NCBI GenBank assembly: GCA_017399225.1
Contig: JAFQEB010000077.1
Span: 1 to 7,443 of the forward strand
Length of the DNA stretch: 7,443 nt
Origin: Clostridia bacterium
GTDB lineage: Bacteria; Bacillota_A; Clostridia; Christensenellales; Aristaeellaceae
Reading direction: 5' to 3'
This document shows, one piece after another, positions 1 through 5,085 of this stretch. Numbering within the stretch: position 1 is the stretch's first letter; the number at the start of each line of letters is the position of its first letter. The position numbers and the translations under genes are program-made. The notes beneath the pieces are model-generated. The model was not told where the DNA came from. It searched no databases and saw nothing but the letters and a program-made list of their open reading frames with translations.

Positions 1-887
1 AGACCGTGGCCTGCGGCTCCTCCGGTCTGAATATGCCCACCTTCGGCGCCTGGGAGTACGAAGTGCTGAACGAGTGCTACGACAATGTCGATTACGTCTC
101 CCTGCACCGCTACTACGGCAATCCCCACAATGACACGCCGGATTTCCTGGCTTCCTCCCTGGACCTGGACGAGTTCATCAAGACCGTCGCCTGCATCTGC
201 GATACCGTCAAGGGCAAGAAGCACTCCAAGCATAAGGTCAACCTGTCCCTGGACGAGTGGAACGTCTGGTACCACTCCAACCAGCAGGATCAGCAGCTGT
301 ACAAGAACGAGCCCTGGGGCACCGCGCTCCACCTGCTGGAGGACGTCTACAACTTCGAGGACGCCCTGTTGGTCGGCCTGATGCTGATCACCATGCTCCA
401 CAACGCCGACCGTGTCAAGATCGGCTGCCTGGCCCAGCTGGTGAACGTCATTGCCCCCATCATGACCCGCGAGAAGGGCGGCGCCTGGGCCCAGACCATC
501 TTCTACCCGATGATGGACGCCTCCATGTACGGCCGCGGCAAGTCCCTGCGCCCCATCATTACCTGCGAGAAGCACGACACCAAGCATTTCAACGACGTGC
601 CGGTGATGGACGCCGCCGCAACCATGGATGACGAGGGCAACGTGACCATCTTCGCCGTCAACCGCGATCTGCAGGAGCCCGTGGCTCTCGAGTTGGACAT
701 GCGTGCCTTCGGCGGCATGACCCCCGTGTTCCATAGCGTCCTGCACCACGACGACATGAAGGCCATCAACTCCGAGGAGAATCCCGATGAGGTCAAGCCC
801 GTGCAGGTGCCCGTGCAGATCGAGGATGGCAAGCTGATCCTGCCCGCCGCCAGCTGGAATGTGATCCGCTTCGCTCCCGGCAAGTGA
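1..887 (+). CDS. abfA: Alpha-L-arabinofuranosidase, GH51, C-terminal part (5' end outside window)
   Basis: This enzyme releases terminal alpha-L-arabinofuranose from arabinoxylan or arabinan oligosaccharides. The reading frame is already open at the left edge (first full codon at 3), so the start and roughly the first 200 residues are missing; family members are about 500 residues. Recognisable GH51 blocks appear in order: VACGSSG and MPTF near the edge, YVSLHRYYGN, then LSLDEWNVWYH, whose Glu (codon 255-257) matches the family's catalytic nucleophile. HNADRVKIGCLAQLVNVIAP and the WAQTIFYP block follow, and then a C-terminal beta-sandwich (FAVNRDLQEPVALEL). The acid/base Glu lies upstream of the window and cannot be checked. 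GH51 enzymes of this type are usually cytoplasmic, which fits final trimming of imported oligosaccharides, but a signal peptide cannot be excluded here. The stop is TGA at 885-887, followed by a terminator. The secreted xylanase next door supports a xylan-degradation role. Confidence 0.95.
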   Translation, partial: TVACGSSGLNMPTFGAWEYEVLNECYDNVDYVSLHRYYGNPHNDTPDFLASSLDLDEFIKTVACICDTVKGKKHSKHKVNLSLDEWNVWYHSNQQDQQLYKNEPWGTALHLLEDVYNFEDALLVGLMLITMLHNADRVKIGCLAQLVNVIAPIMTREKGGAWAQTIFYPMMDASMYGRGKSLRPIITCEKHDTKHFNDVPVMDAAATMDDEGNVTIFAVNRDLQEPVALELDMRAFGGMTPVFHSVLHHDDMKAINSEENPDEVKPVQVPVQIEDGKLILPAASWNVIRFAPGK

Positions 888-912
888 GCTAACTGACTGC
901 TTAACAAAATAT

Positions 913-955
913 GAGGCGACGTTATGCAAAAAATGCGCATAACGCGCCTCTTTTT
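913..955 (+). terminator. Rho-independent terminator after the arabinofuranosidase gene
   Basis: The arms GAGGCGACGTTATGC (913-927) and GCATAACGCGCCTC (937-950) pair over 14 bp with a single bulged A (919). The loop is short and A-rich, and TTTTT follows at 951-955. It lies 26 nt after the stop of the upstream gene and before the xylanase promoter, so it separates the two transcription units. Confidence 0.92.
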
Positions 956-985
956 GCGTGGCGCAGATTGTATACATGTGATAAT
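954..985 (+). promoter_or_regulatory. Probable extended -10 promoter of the xylanase gene
   Basis: GATAAT at 980-985 is preceded by TG (TGTGATAAT), an extended -10 pattern that can work with a poor -35. The best -35-like hexamer, TTGCGT (954-959), sits 20 bp upstream, which is too far for an ideal promoter. The expected transcript start is near 992, leaving a ~38-nt leader. The position between the terminator and the xylanase RBS supports the call; the exact boxes are inferred. Confidence 0.5.
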
Positions 986-1029
986 ATGGATAAAAATCAA
1001 CCGTTTTCCCAAGAAAGGAGACTGAAACC

Positions 1030-2256
1030 ATGAAGAAGATGATTTCCCTGTTGCTGGCGGCCCTGCTGTCCCTGACCGGGGCTGCAGCCCTGGCGGAGCA
1101 GAGCGACAACCTGCTGGACTACGCCCCTCTGCGCGATCTGGCGGCGGACAACGGCTTCTACATCGGCGGCGCCTTTGGTTACGGCGACATGGCGGATGCG
1201 AAGCTGATGCTGACGCTGAAGCATCACTTTGACACCGTCACCTGCACGAACGAAATGAAGGCCTACTCCCTGCTGGATCAGCGGGCGAGCCAGCGCAGCA
1301 CCGACGGTATGCCCGCCATGAACTACACCAGGGCGGATAAGATGGTCGAGTGGGCGCAGAAGTGCGGCCTGAAGGTTCGCGGCCATGTGCTGGTGTGGGA
1401 CGCCTACATGACCCAGTGGTTCTTCCACGAGGACTATGACACCTCCAAGCCCATCGCAGACCGCGAGACCCTGCTCAAGCGCATGGAGAGCTACATCGAG
1501 GACGTGATGTGCCACTTTGAGGACAAGTATCCCGGCGTGGTCTACTGCTGGGACGTGGTCAACGAGGCTGTTGGCGACAATGCCTCCGAGTTCAACACGG
1601 AGGATCCCCGCCATGTGCGCACCAAGCGCTCCGGCGGCATCAACCCCTTCTACGAGTACATCGGCCCGGATTATGTGGAGTACGCCTTCCTCTACGCCTA
1701 TCAGACCCGGGATCTGCTGGGTGCGGACATCAAGCTGTTTTACAACGACTACAACATGTTCTCCATTGGCAAGCGTGCTGCTGCCATCGAGCTGGTCAAG
1801 AGCATCAATTCCTTCGCCAAGGATGAGAACGGCGAGCCCATCAAGCTGTGCGACGGCGTGGGTATGCAGGGCTATATCGGCGGCTACGGCACCCAGAGCG
1901 GCTGCATGAAGGAAAGCAACCTCAGCGACATCAAGAAGAGCATTCTGATGTATCATGACGAGCTGGGTGTGGAGGTACAGATCACGGAGATGGCTGTCCG
2001 CAATTACAAGGCGGAGCTGGAGAAGGAGCATGGCGCTTTCTATCAGAAGCTGTTCAATGTGTTCAAGAGCATCAATCGGGATCAGGAGGAGCCGATCCTG
2101 ACGAACGTGGCGATCTGGGGCCTGGTGGATCGGCCTTTCGAGCCGTCGACGAGCTATGGCTATCGGCAGAATGGTACACATGGCGGCCTGTTTGGCTGGC
2201 AGTGTACGGTGAAGGAAGCCTTCCTGCGGGTCCATGAGGAGCTGGCTGCGGACTAA
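1030..2256 (+). CDS. Secreted endo-1,4-beta-xylanase, GH10
   Basis: The 408-residue product should cleave internal beta-1,4 bonds of xylan outside the cell. The N-terminus has a signal peptide (MKK, hydrophobic stretch 5-20, probable cleavage after ALA at 20-22); no lipobox or wall anchor is seen, so free secretion is likely. The rest is one GH10 barrel: TNEMK (73-77), RGHVLVWD (117-124), WDVVNEA (174-180) with acid/base E179, FYNDYN (237-242), GMQGY (278-282), VQITEM (316-321) with nucleophile E320, and IWGLVD (362-367). Both catalytic glutamates are present. Two positions usually His in GH10, after LVW and after MQS/G, are Asp124 and Tyr282, and the usual Pro-x-Trp after the first motif is Thr-Gln-Trp. 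The protein is therefore a divergent member and its substrate preference is less certain. The start is supported by AAAGGAG at 1014-1020, 9 nt before ATG. No carbohydrate-binding module is attached. Confidence 0.93.
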   Translation: MKKMISLLLAALLSLTGAAALAEQSDNLLDYAPLRDLAADNGFYIGGAFGYGDMADAKLMLTLKHHFDTVTCTNEMKAYSLLDQRASQRSTDGMPAMNYTRADKMVEWAQKCGLKVRGHVLVWDAYMTQWFFHEDYDTSKPIADRETLLKRMESYIEDVMCHFEDKYPGVVYCWDVVNEAVGDNASEFNTEDPRHVRTKRSGGINPFYEYIGPDYVEYAFLYAYQTRDLLGADIKLFYNDYNMFSIGKRAAAIELVKSINSFAKDENGEPIKLCDGVGMQGYIGGYGTQSGCMKESNLSDIKKSILMYHDELGVEVQITEMAVRNYKAELEKEHGAFYQKLFNVFKSINRDQEEPILTNVAIWGLVDRPFEPSTSYGYRQNGTHGGLFGWQCTVKEAFLRVHEELAAD

Positions 2257-2272
2257 CCCCAAGGGAAGGGGG

Positions 2273-2403
2273 AAAAGGGTCAAGGGGCGATGCCCCTTGC
2301 GCGGGTGCAGGGGCGGCGTTAGCCCCTGCCCGCCGGAGGCCCCGCGCCGCAGCGCCAATCCCCATAACGCCTTTGATCGATCTCCGATCGATCAAACAGT
2401 TCA
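2273..2403 (+). repeat. Structured intergenic repeat, copy 1 (3' of the xylanase gene)
   Basis: This ~131-nt element starts 16 nt after the xylanase stop and has a second copy in inverted orientation at 2542-2673. Parts in order: a conserved 29-nt block 2273-2301 (one mismatch to copy 2) containing the hairpin CAAGGGGC-GAT-GCCCCTTG (2281-2299); a middle hairpin built on AGGGGC and GCCCCT (2309-2314, 2322-2327) whose 7-nt loop differs from copy 2; a conserved 24-nt GC-rich block 2332-2355 (one mismatch); a short linker with a shared CCCC; a terminal hairpin TTTGATCGATC (2372-2382), loop TCC, GATCGATCAAA (2386-2396), perfect over 11 bp; and a shared tail CAGYTCA (2397-2403). A weaker match (CAAGGG, then about 7-9 nt before the first block) suggests the element may begin near 2260. 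No T-tract follows the hairpins, so this is not a simple terminator. No convincing reading frame is present. Confidence 0.85.
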
Positions 2404-2455
2404 CGCAACCCAAAAGGAAAAGTCAACAAAGTCCACTAACTAAATAACCAACAGC

Positions 2456-2495
2456 AAAGGCAGCGTCTGCAGAAAAGCACGACGCTGCCTCTTTG
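2456..2495. terminator. Probable bidirectional terminator between xylanase and suf
   Basis: AGGCAGCGTC (2458-2467) and GACGCTGCCT (2481-2490) form a perfect 10-bp stem with a 13-nt loop. An inner TGC/GCA pairing is also possible. The stem is flanked by AAA on the left and CTTTG on the right, so each strand has a short, interrupted T-run after the hairpin. It lies at the middle of the gap between convergent genes, where it could end both transcripts downstream of their repeat elements. The T-tracts are weak, so efficiency is uncertain. Confidence 0.65.
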
Positions 2496-2541
2496 TATGA
2501 TTTTGATTGGTGAAACATGGGTTGCTTCCCTTGGAGTCGGT

Positions 2542-2673
2542 TGAGCTGTTTCCTGAATCAGAGATTCAGGAAAGACGCGCGGGGTTTTGCGCTGCGGCGC
2601 AGGGCCTCCGGCGGGGAGGGGCCTCCGCGGCCCCTTCCATCCCCCGCAAGGGGCGTCGCCCCTTGACCCTTTT
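2542..2673 (-). repeat. Structured intergenic repeat, copy 2 (3' of the suf operon)
   Basis: Read on the minus strand, this ~132-nt element begins 16 nt after the sufB-like stop, the same distance as copy 1 from its gene. The conserved blocks are 2645-2673 (containing CAAGGGGC-GAC-GCCCCTTG) and 2589-2612. The middle hairpin keeps AGGGGC/GCCCCT with a different loop. The terminal hairpin occupies 2549-2573: on the plus strand TTTCCTGAATC, loop AGA, GATTCAGGAAA, a perfect 11-bp stem. The tail CAGCTCA is at 2548-2542. Compared with copy 1, the outer TTT/AAA pairs, the inner ATC/GAT pairs and the loop pattern TCY (minus-strand sense) are kept. The central part of the stem differs at four pairs, all compensated. 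No gene is seen within it. Confidence 0.85.
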
Positions 2674-2689
2674 CTGTCTCGCCCCTTGT

Positions 2690-3607
2690 TTATTTCAGGA
2701 AGCCGTTGATGATCTGCTCCTCCGCCTCGGCCTCCGTCAGGCCCAGGGTCATCAGCTTGATGATCTGCTCGCCGGCAATCTTGCCGATCGCCGCCTCGTG
2801 AATCAAAGCCGCATCAATATCATTCGCCTCCAGCTGCGGGATTGCCAGAATCCGCGCGTCATCCATGATGATCGCATCGCACTCCGTGTGACCCGTGCAG
2901 GCCGCGTTGCCGGTGATCTTGCTGTCAAACTTCTGATAGCTCTTGTCCCTGGCCACCGAGCGGCTCACCACGTCCGTGGAGGCGCCCTCGCCGTTCAGGT
3001 TCACATTGTAGCTGCTGATGGCCTCCTGATCACCGTGGGTCATCAGACGCTCGCGTACCACCAGGGACGCCCCGGCAGCCAGCTCTGCATTGGTGATGCG
3101 GTTGGTGTTGTCCACACCCTTAATTTGAACCATTTCCATCTCGGCAGAGCTGCCCTCGTCCATGTGCACCTCGGTCACCGGGTTCAGGATGCGCTTGCCC
3201 TCGCCGTCACCCTCGCCGTAGTGCTTTTCGACGTACTTCACGCGGGCGTTCTTGCCGATGAAGAAGCGGTGAATGCCGTCGTGCTCGGAGTCCTGGTTGC
3301 CGCAGTTGTGAATGCCGCAGCCGGCCACGATCACCACGTCCGCGCCCTCGCCGATGTGGAAGTCGTTGTACACGACCTCCTTGATACCGGCCTCGCTGAG
3401 GACAACGGGGATGTGTACGCTCTCGCCCACGGTACCGGGCTTGATGTAAATATCAATGCCGGAGCCGTCTTCCTTGGTGACGATGTCGATGTTGGCGGTC
3501 ACGTTGCGGGCGGCGGACTTGCCGTTGGCGCGGATGTTGTAAGCGCCGTGGGGTGTGGATTCGAGGCCCGCGACCTCCATCAGGATTCGCTTCTGGATCG
3601 CATCCAT
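2690..3607 (-). CDS. sufB: SufB/SufD-family Fe-S cluster assembly scaffold (short form)
   Basis: This 305-residue protein belongs to the SufB/SufD beta-helix family, which together with the ATPase SufC forms the scaffold on which Fe-S clusters are built in the cytoplasm. It is shorter than classical SufB (about 460-500 residues) and matches the compact clostridial/archaeal type that works with SufC alone. Visible marks: a Cys/His-rich stretch GCGIHNCGNQDSEHDGIH (residues 96-113); GHTECD (239-244), whose Cys243 lines up with the cluster-site Cys of classical SufB; and LIHEAAIGKI (268-277), matching the conserved HEA region. These alignments are from memory of the family. The start is ATG at 3607, which shares one base with the sufC stop (TGATG), so translation is probably coupled. 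A GTG one codon upstream is possible; the RBS AGGGAGG is 6 nt from GTG and 9 nt from ATG. A B versus D assignment is not safe; only one such gene is in the operon. Confidence 0.9.
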   Translation of the reverse strand: MDAIQKRILMEVAGLESTPHGAYNIRANGKSAARNVTANIDIVTKEDGSGIDIYIKPGTVGESVHIPVVLSEAGIKEVVYNDFHIGEGADVVIVAGCGIHNCGNQDSEHDGIHRFFIGKNARVKYVEKHYGEGDGEGKRILNPVTEVHMDEGSSAEMEMVQIKGVDNTNRITNAELAAGASLVVRERLMTHGDQEAISSYNVNLNGEGASTDVVSRSVARDKSYQKFDSKITGNAACTGHTECDAIIMDDARILAIPQLEANDIDAALIHEAAIGKIAGEQIIKLMTLGLTEAEAEEQIINGFLK

Positions 3608-4350
3608 CACTGGTCGCCTCCCTTCGTGAGCTGGCCGCAGGCGCTGACAGCGGCGCTGGTGCCCAGGAGCGTGGGCAGGATCTCCTCCCGGCTGCCGTGG
3701 CCGATGATCTTGCCCGCGCCCAGCACGATGATCTCGTCCGCGATGTTGAGGATCCGCTCCTGATGGCTGATGACCAGGATCGTGCGGTCGGAATTGGCCT
3801 TGCGCATGCGCTCAAAGACCTCAATCAGGCTCTTGAAGCTCCACAGGTCGATGCCGGCCTCGGGCTCGTCGAACACGGAAAGCACCGTGCCGCGGGCCAG
3901 TACGGTAGCGATCTCGATGCGCTTCAGCTCGCCGCCGGAGAGGCTGCCGTTCACCTCGCGGTCGATGTAATCGCGGGCGCACAATCCGACCTCGCTCAGG
4001 TACGCGCAGGCGTCGCCCACGGAGAGCTTCTTCCTGCTGGCGATGCGCAGCAGGTCGATCACGCGGATGCCCTTGAACTTCACCGGCTGCTGGAAGGCGT
4101 AGCTCACGCCCATGTGTGCGCGCTCGGAGATGGACTTCTCCGTCATGTCCACGCCGTCCAGCAGGATCTGACCGGCAGTGGGCTTCTCGATGCCCGCCAC
4201 CAGCTTGGCCAGGGTGGACTTGCCGCCGCCGTTGGGGCCGGTGATCACGACGAACTTGCCCTTGCCGATGGTGAGAGAAATATCATGGATGATCTCCTTC
4301 TCGGCCGTTTCAGCAGCGACGGAGAAGGAAAGATGCTTGAGTTCCAGCAT
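3607..4350 (-). CDS. sufC: SufC-type ABC ATPase for Fe-S cluster assembly
   Basis: This 247-residue soluble ABC ATPase drives conformational change of the SufB/D scaffold during Fe-S cluster assembly; it has no membrane partner here. Motifs: Walker A GPNGGGKST (38-46), Q-loop FQQP (86-89), signature SLSGGELKR (136-144), Walker B with VFDEPEAGID (159-168), and switch His in ISHQE (194-198). Length and the absence of membrane-spanning neighbours fit SufC rather than a transporter subunit, and the directly coupled SufB/D gene confirms it. The frame is open 17 codons further upstream to an ATG at 4401, but that codon overlaps the -10 box and lies upstream of the predicted transcript start (about 4393), so the start at 4350 (MLELKHL) is chosen. 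It is preceded by GAGG about 9 nt away. No sufS or sufU is seen in the window, although the operon ends here at a convergent gap. Confidence 0.93.
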   Translation of the reverse strand: MLELKHLSFSVAAETAEKEIIHDISLTIGKGKFVVITGPNGGGKSTLAKLVAGIEKPTAGQILLDGVDMTEKSISERAHMGVSYAFQQPVKFKGIRVIDLLRIASRKKLSVGDACAYLSEVGLCARDYIDREVNGSLSGGELKRIEIATVLARGTVLSVFDEPEAGIDLWSFKSLIEVFERMRKANSDRTILVISHQERILNIADEIIVLGAGKIIGHGSREEILPTLLGTSAAVSACGQLTKGGDQ

Positions 4351-4374
4351 TGGTATATACCTCGATGCTCTTTG

Positions 4375-4396
4375 AATCGGTGAAAAATCACCAATT
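4375..4396 (-). promoter_or_regulatory. Candidate operator in the suf leader (inverted repeat)
   Basis: The arms AATCGGTGA (4375-4383) and TCACCAATT (4388-4396) are separated by AAAA; 8 of 9 positions are symmetric. The repeat covers the predicted transcription start of the suf operon and lies 25 nt before the sufC ATG. A repressor bound here would block initiation. Fe-S genes in related bacteria are often controlled by Rrf2/IscR-type regulators, but the motif is not one I recognise, so the factor is unknown. It could also form a small hairpin in the leader RNA. Confidence 0.5.
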
Positions 4397-4399
4397 TTC

Positions 4400-4429
4400 A
4401 TATTAGCACAGGCTCACCATATTTGTCAA
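4400..4429 (-). promoter_or_regulatory. sufC: Strong sigma-A-type promoter of the suf operon
   Basis: On the minus strand a perfect TTGACA (4429-4424) is followed by an 18-bp spacer and TAATAT (4405-4400), with TG one base before the -10 (extended -10). Transcription should start near 4393, within the inverted repeat at 4375-4396. This is the best promoter match in the window and suggests high basal expression unless it is repressed. Confidence 0.85.
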
Positions 4430-4525
4430 GGAATCGACAAGAGGCGATCCTGATGATGGTAGTATACCCCAATTGCTGAGCTTTGAAACATGGGCGTGTG
4501 CCCCAAGGAGGGACAGTGTTTATCT

Positions 4526-4945
4526 TCAGGGATTCAGCATATGGTAGAGATTCTGTCCGAACTCATGCCATGTATCTCCCCAGTAGGGCAGGATGGCGGC
4601 GATGAACATCAGGAATGCGATGATGAGCACAACGGTTTTGACTTTGCTCCAGAATTCCTTTTCCCGCTGCATTTTCAGGGCGGTCAGTTCGTTCATGTGC
4701 GCCAGCTGCCGGGCGACATCAGACATCTCTGCGGGCTCCTGCACCTTTGCAGGGGCCTCGCCCAGCAGGGTATTCACGGATGTTTCCAATACCTCGGATA
4801 GCTGCAGCAATGCCTCAGCATCCGGCACTGAGGTGCCTTTCTCCCATTTCGATACGGTCTGGCGGACGACGTTAAGGCGTACTGCCAGCTGCTCCTGGGA
4901 CATTCCTTTGTTCATGCGGGCCTTCTTCAGATTCTCGTGCAGCAT
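4526..4945 (-). CDS. XRE-family HTH regulator with a C-terminal membrane segment
   Basis: The 139-residue protein has an N-terminal XRE/Cro-type helix-turn-helix (about residues 4-61: LKKARMNKGMSQEQLAVRL, then RQTVSKWEKG and PDAEALLQLSEVL). A linker follows that may be partly helical (70-100), then one hydrophobic membrane helix (about 103-121) and a short aromatic tail. This HTH-plus-one-helix build is common in Firmicutes, where the anchored protein probably regulates local genes in response to an envelope signal; target and signal are unknown here. The start is set by AAAGGAGG at 4953-4960, 7 nt before the ATG. The gene has its own promoter, and two dyads upstream could be autoregulatory sites. 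No clear terminator is seen between it and the suf promoter (4430-4525), only a weak GGGC/GCCC hairpin, so some transcripts may run on into suf. Confidence 0.88.
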   Translation of the reverse strand: MLHENLKKARMNKGMSQEQLAVRLNVVRQTVSKWEKGTSVPDAEALLQLSEVLETSVNTLLGEAPAKVQEPAEMSDVARQLAHMNELTALKMQREKEFWSKVKTVVLIIAFLMFIAAILPYWGDTWHEFGQNLYHMLNP

Positions 4946-4977
4946 ATGGATTCCTCCTTTGCGGAAATTACAGGGTC

Positions 4978-5006
4978 ATGATACAGGATGCGGAGCTGAA
5001 GGGCAA
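4978..5006 (-). promoter_or_regulatory. Probable promoter of the XRE regulator gene
   Basis: Minus-strand TTGCCC (5006-5001), a 17-bp spacer and TATCAT (4983-4978) give 4/6 and 5/6 matches to the sigma-A consensus. Transcription would start near 4971, leaving a ~26-nt leader that carries the strong RBS. The position after the terminator of the upstream gene supports the call. Confidence 0.6.
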
Positions 5007-5014
5007 GCAACGGG

Positions 5015-5046
5015 TGATAACATTTGTCAACGCCATGTAACATGGC
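5015..5046 (-). promoter_or_regulatory. Two adjacent dyads upstream of the XRE regulator promoter
   Basis: TGATAA and TTGTCA around CAT (5015-5029) form a near-symmetric site, and GCCATGT-A-ACATGGC (5032-5046) is a perfect 7-bp-arm palindrome. They lie just upstream of the -35 box, between the preceding gene's terminator and the promoter. They could be binding sites for the XRE protein itself or for another factor. This is inference from symmetry alone. Confidence 0.35.
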
Positions 5047-5049
5047 AGC

Positions 5050-5078
5050 AAAAAGGGCTTTTCCGGTAGGAAAAGCCC
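5050..5078 (-). terminator. Rho-independent terminator of the GH13 gene
   Basis: On the minus strand GGGCTTTTCC, loop TACC, GGAAAAGCCC make a perfect 10-bp stem (5078-5055), followed by TTTTT (5054-5050). It starts 8 nt after the GH13 stop codon. Confidence 0.95.
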
Positions 5079-5085
5079 GAAATGA

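Noticed and set aside
991..1010. Possible catabolite-repression (cre) site in the xylanase leader around AACCGTTTTC
   Set aside because: Only the right half resembles a cre site; the symmetry is off-centre and poor.
2281..2355. GC-rich hairpins of the repeat as ordinary rho-independent terminators
   Set aside because: No T-tract follows any of them, and the same three-part layout recurs in copy 2, so a simple terminator does not explain them.
997..2358. 453-codon minus-strand open frame opposite the xylanase
   Set aside because: Shadow of the GH10 gene, with no recognisable domain; it also runs through the non-coding repeat.
2234..2443. 69-codon plus-strand frame at the end of the xylanase
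   Set aside because: It begins inside the xylanase and runs through the structured repeat; the second repeat copy does not preserve a matching protein frame, and there is no RBS.
2507..4383. Long plus-strand open frames opposite the suf genes (2507-3763, 3553-4383)
   Set aside because: They are antisense shadows of well-supported sufB/sufC genes, with compositionally odd translations (rich in Val, His, Leu, Ala), no RBS and no family resemblance.
4351..4401. 17-residue N-terminal extension of SufC from ATG 4401
   Set aside because: This ATG overlaps the -10 box and is upstream of the predicted transcript start; the SufC family begins at the MLELKHL start.
4461..4466. Second suf promoter with -10 TATACT on the minus strand
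   Set aside because: No acceptable -35 at 16-18 bp; the promoter at 4400-4429 is far better.
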